In this document: positions 5,255 to 5,377 of the stretch, in pieces
How positions within the stretch are numbered: position 1 is the first letter of the stretch
How the letters are laid out: each line of letters starts with the position of its first letter
Assembly: GCA_011371465.1 (NCBI GenBank)
Contig: DRQL01000200.1
Span: 1 to 5,377, forward strand
DNA length: 5,377 nucleotides
DNA from: Gammaproteobacteria bacterium
GTDB lineage: Bacteria; Pseudomonadota; Gammaproteobacteria; DSM-19610
Direction of reading: 5' to 3'
Notes under the pieces: generated by a model
The model's database searches: none
What the model was told of the DNA's origin: nothing
Seen by the model: only the letters and a program-made list of their open reading frames with translations
Position numbers and translations under genes: made by a program

Positions 5255-5377
5255 ATGACCAAACGGCAAACAATGATCAGCAGGCGTCGTTTCATAAAGG
5301 GTGTCGGCGCAGGGGCCGGCGCGCTGTTGTTACCGCAAACCGGTATTGCAAGACGTATGACCGGTGGAGGAGGCGGG
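5255..5377 (+). CDS. N-terminus of a Tat-exported protein (partial), possible cofactor-binding enzyme
   Basis: The first 41 residues are visible before the window ends. They contain a textbook twin-arginine signal: residues 9-15 read SRRRFIK, followed by the moderately hydrophobic GVGAGAGALLLP (16-27) and a likely cleavage region near TGIA (29-32). The mature part begins RRMTGGGGG, with a run of at least five glycines at the edge. Tat export usually means that the protein folds, often around a metal or other cofactor, before crossing to the periplasm. A glycine-rich start after a Tat signal occurs in some multicopper oxidases, but nothing visible proves that. The gene is divergent from the Crp/Fnr gene, has a strong Shine-Dalgarno, and has palindromic operator candidates upstream, so regulation by the neighbouring cassette is plausible. 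Confidence 0.85.
   Translation, partial: MTKRQTMISRRRFIKGVGAGAGALLLPQTGIARRMTGGGGG

Overview
The window looks like part of a moderately GC-rich proteobacterial chromosome. I infer a gammaproteobacterium, possibly a sulfur- or metal-oxidising type, from the FixL/FixJ-class signalling proteins, the Crp/Fnr regulator and the Tat-exported protein. That placement is an inference from gene content; no taxonomic marker gene is present. The layout is a compact regulatory cassette on the minus strand, flanked on each side by a plus-strand gene that runs off the window.

Left edge: the last 20 codons of a plus-strand gene end at 63. Their sequence resembles the end of a CHRD domain. A GC-rich hairpin at 84-120 separates this gene from the convergent minus-strand operon.

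Centre, transcribed right to left: a Crp/Fnr-family regulator (4755 to 4060), a 106-base gap, a 604-residue two-TM/HAMP/PAS histidine kinase (3953 to 2139), a 469-residue membrane histidine kinase (2142 to 733) and a FixJ-type response regulator (740 to 126). The last three genes overlap by 4 and 8 bases, so they are almost certainly one translationally coupled operon. The two kinases have closely similar catalytic cores but unrelated input modules. One has a periplasmic loop; the other has a short two-helix membrane domain resembling DUF2892, as found in YgaP. This implies two different signals converging on one DNA-binding regulator.

Right: a roughly 500-base divergent intergenic region (4756-5254) lies between the Crp/Fnr gene and a plus-strand gene that starts at 5255 with a clear twin-arginine signal peptide and a glycine run before the window ends. 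The region holds two perfect palindromes (5117-5131 and 5160-5171), a 9-base direct repeat and a dyad in the regulator's leader, and no convincing gene.

Working model (inference): the Crp/Fnr protein and the two-kinase/one-regulator relay control the flanking exported proteins in response to an envelope or redox-type signal. The most unusual item is the DUF2892-like domain used as the input module of a histidine kinase, placed beside a paralogous kinase with a different sensor.
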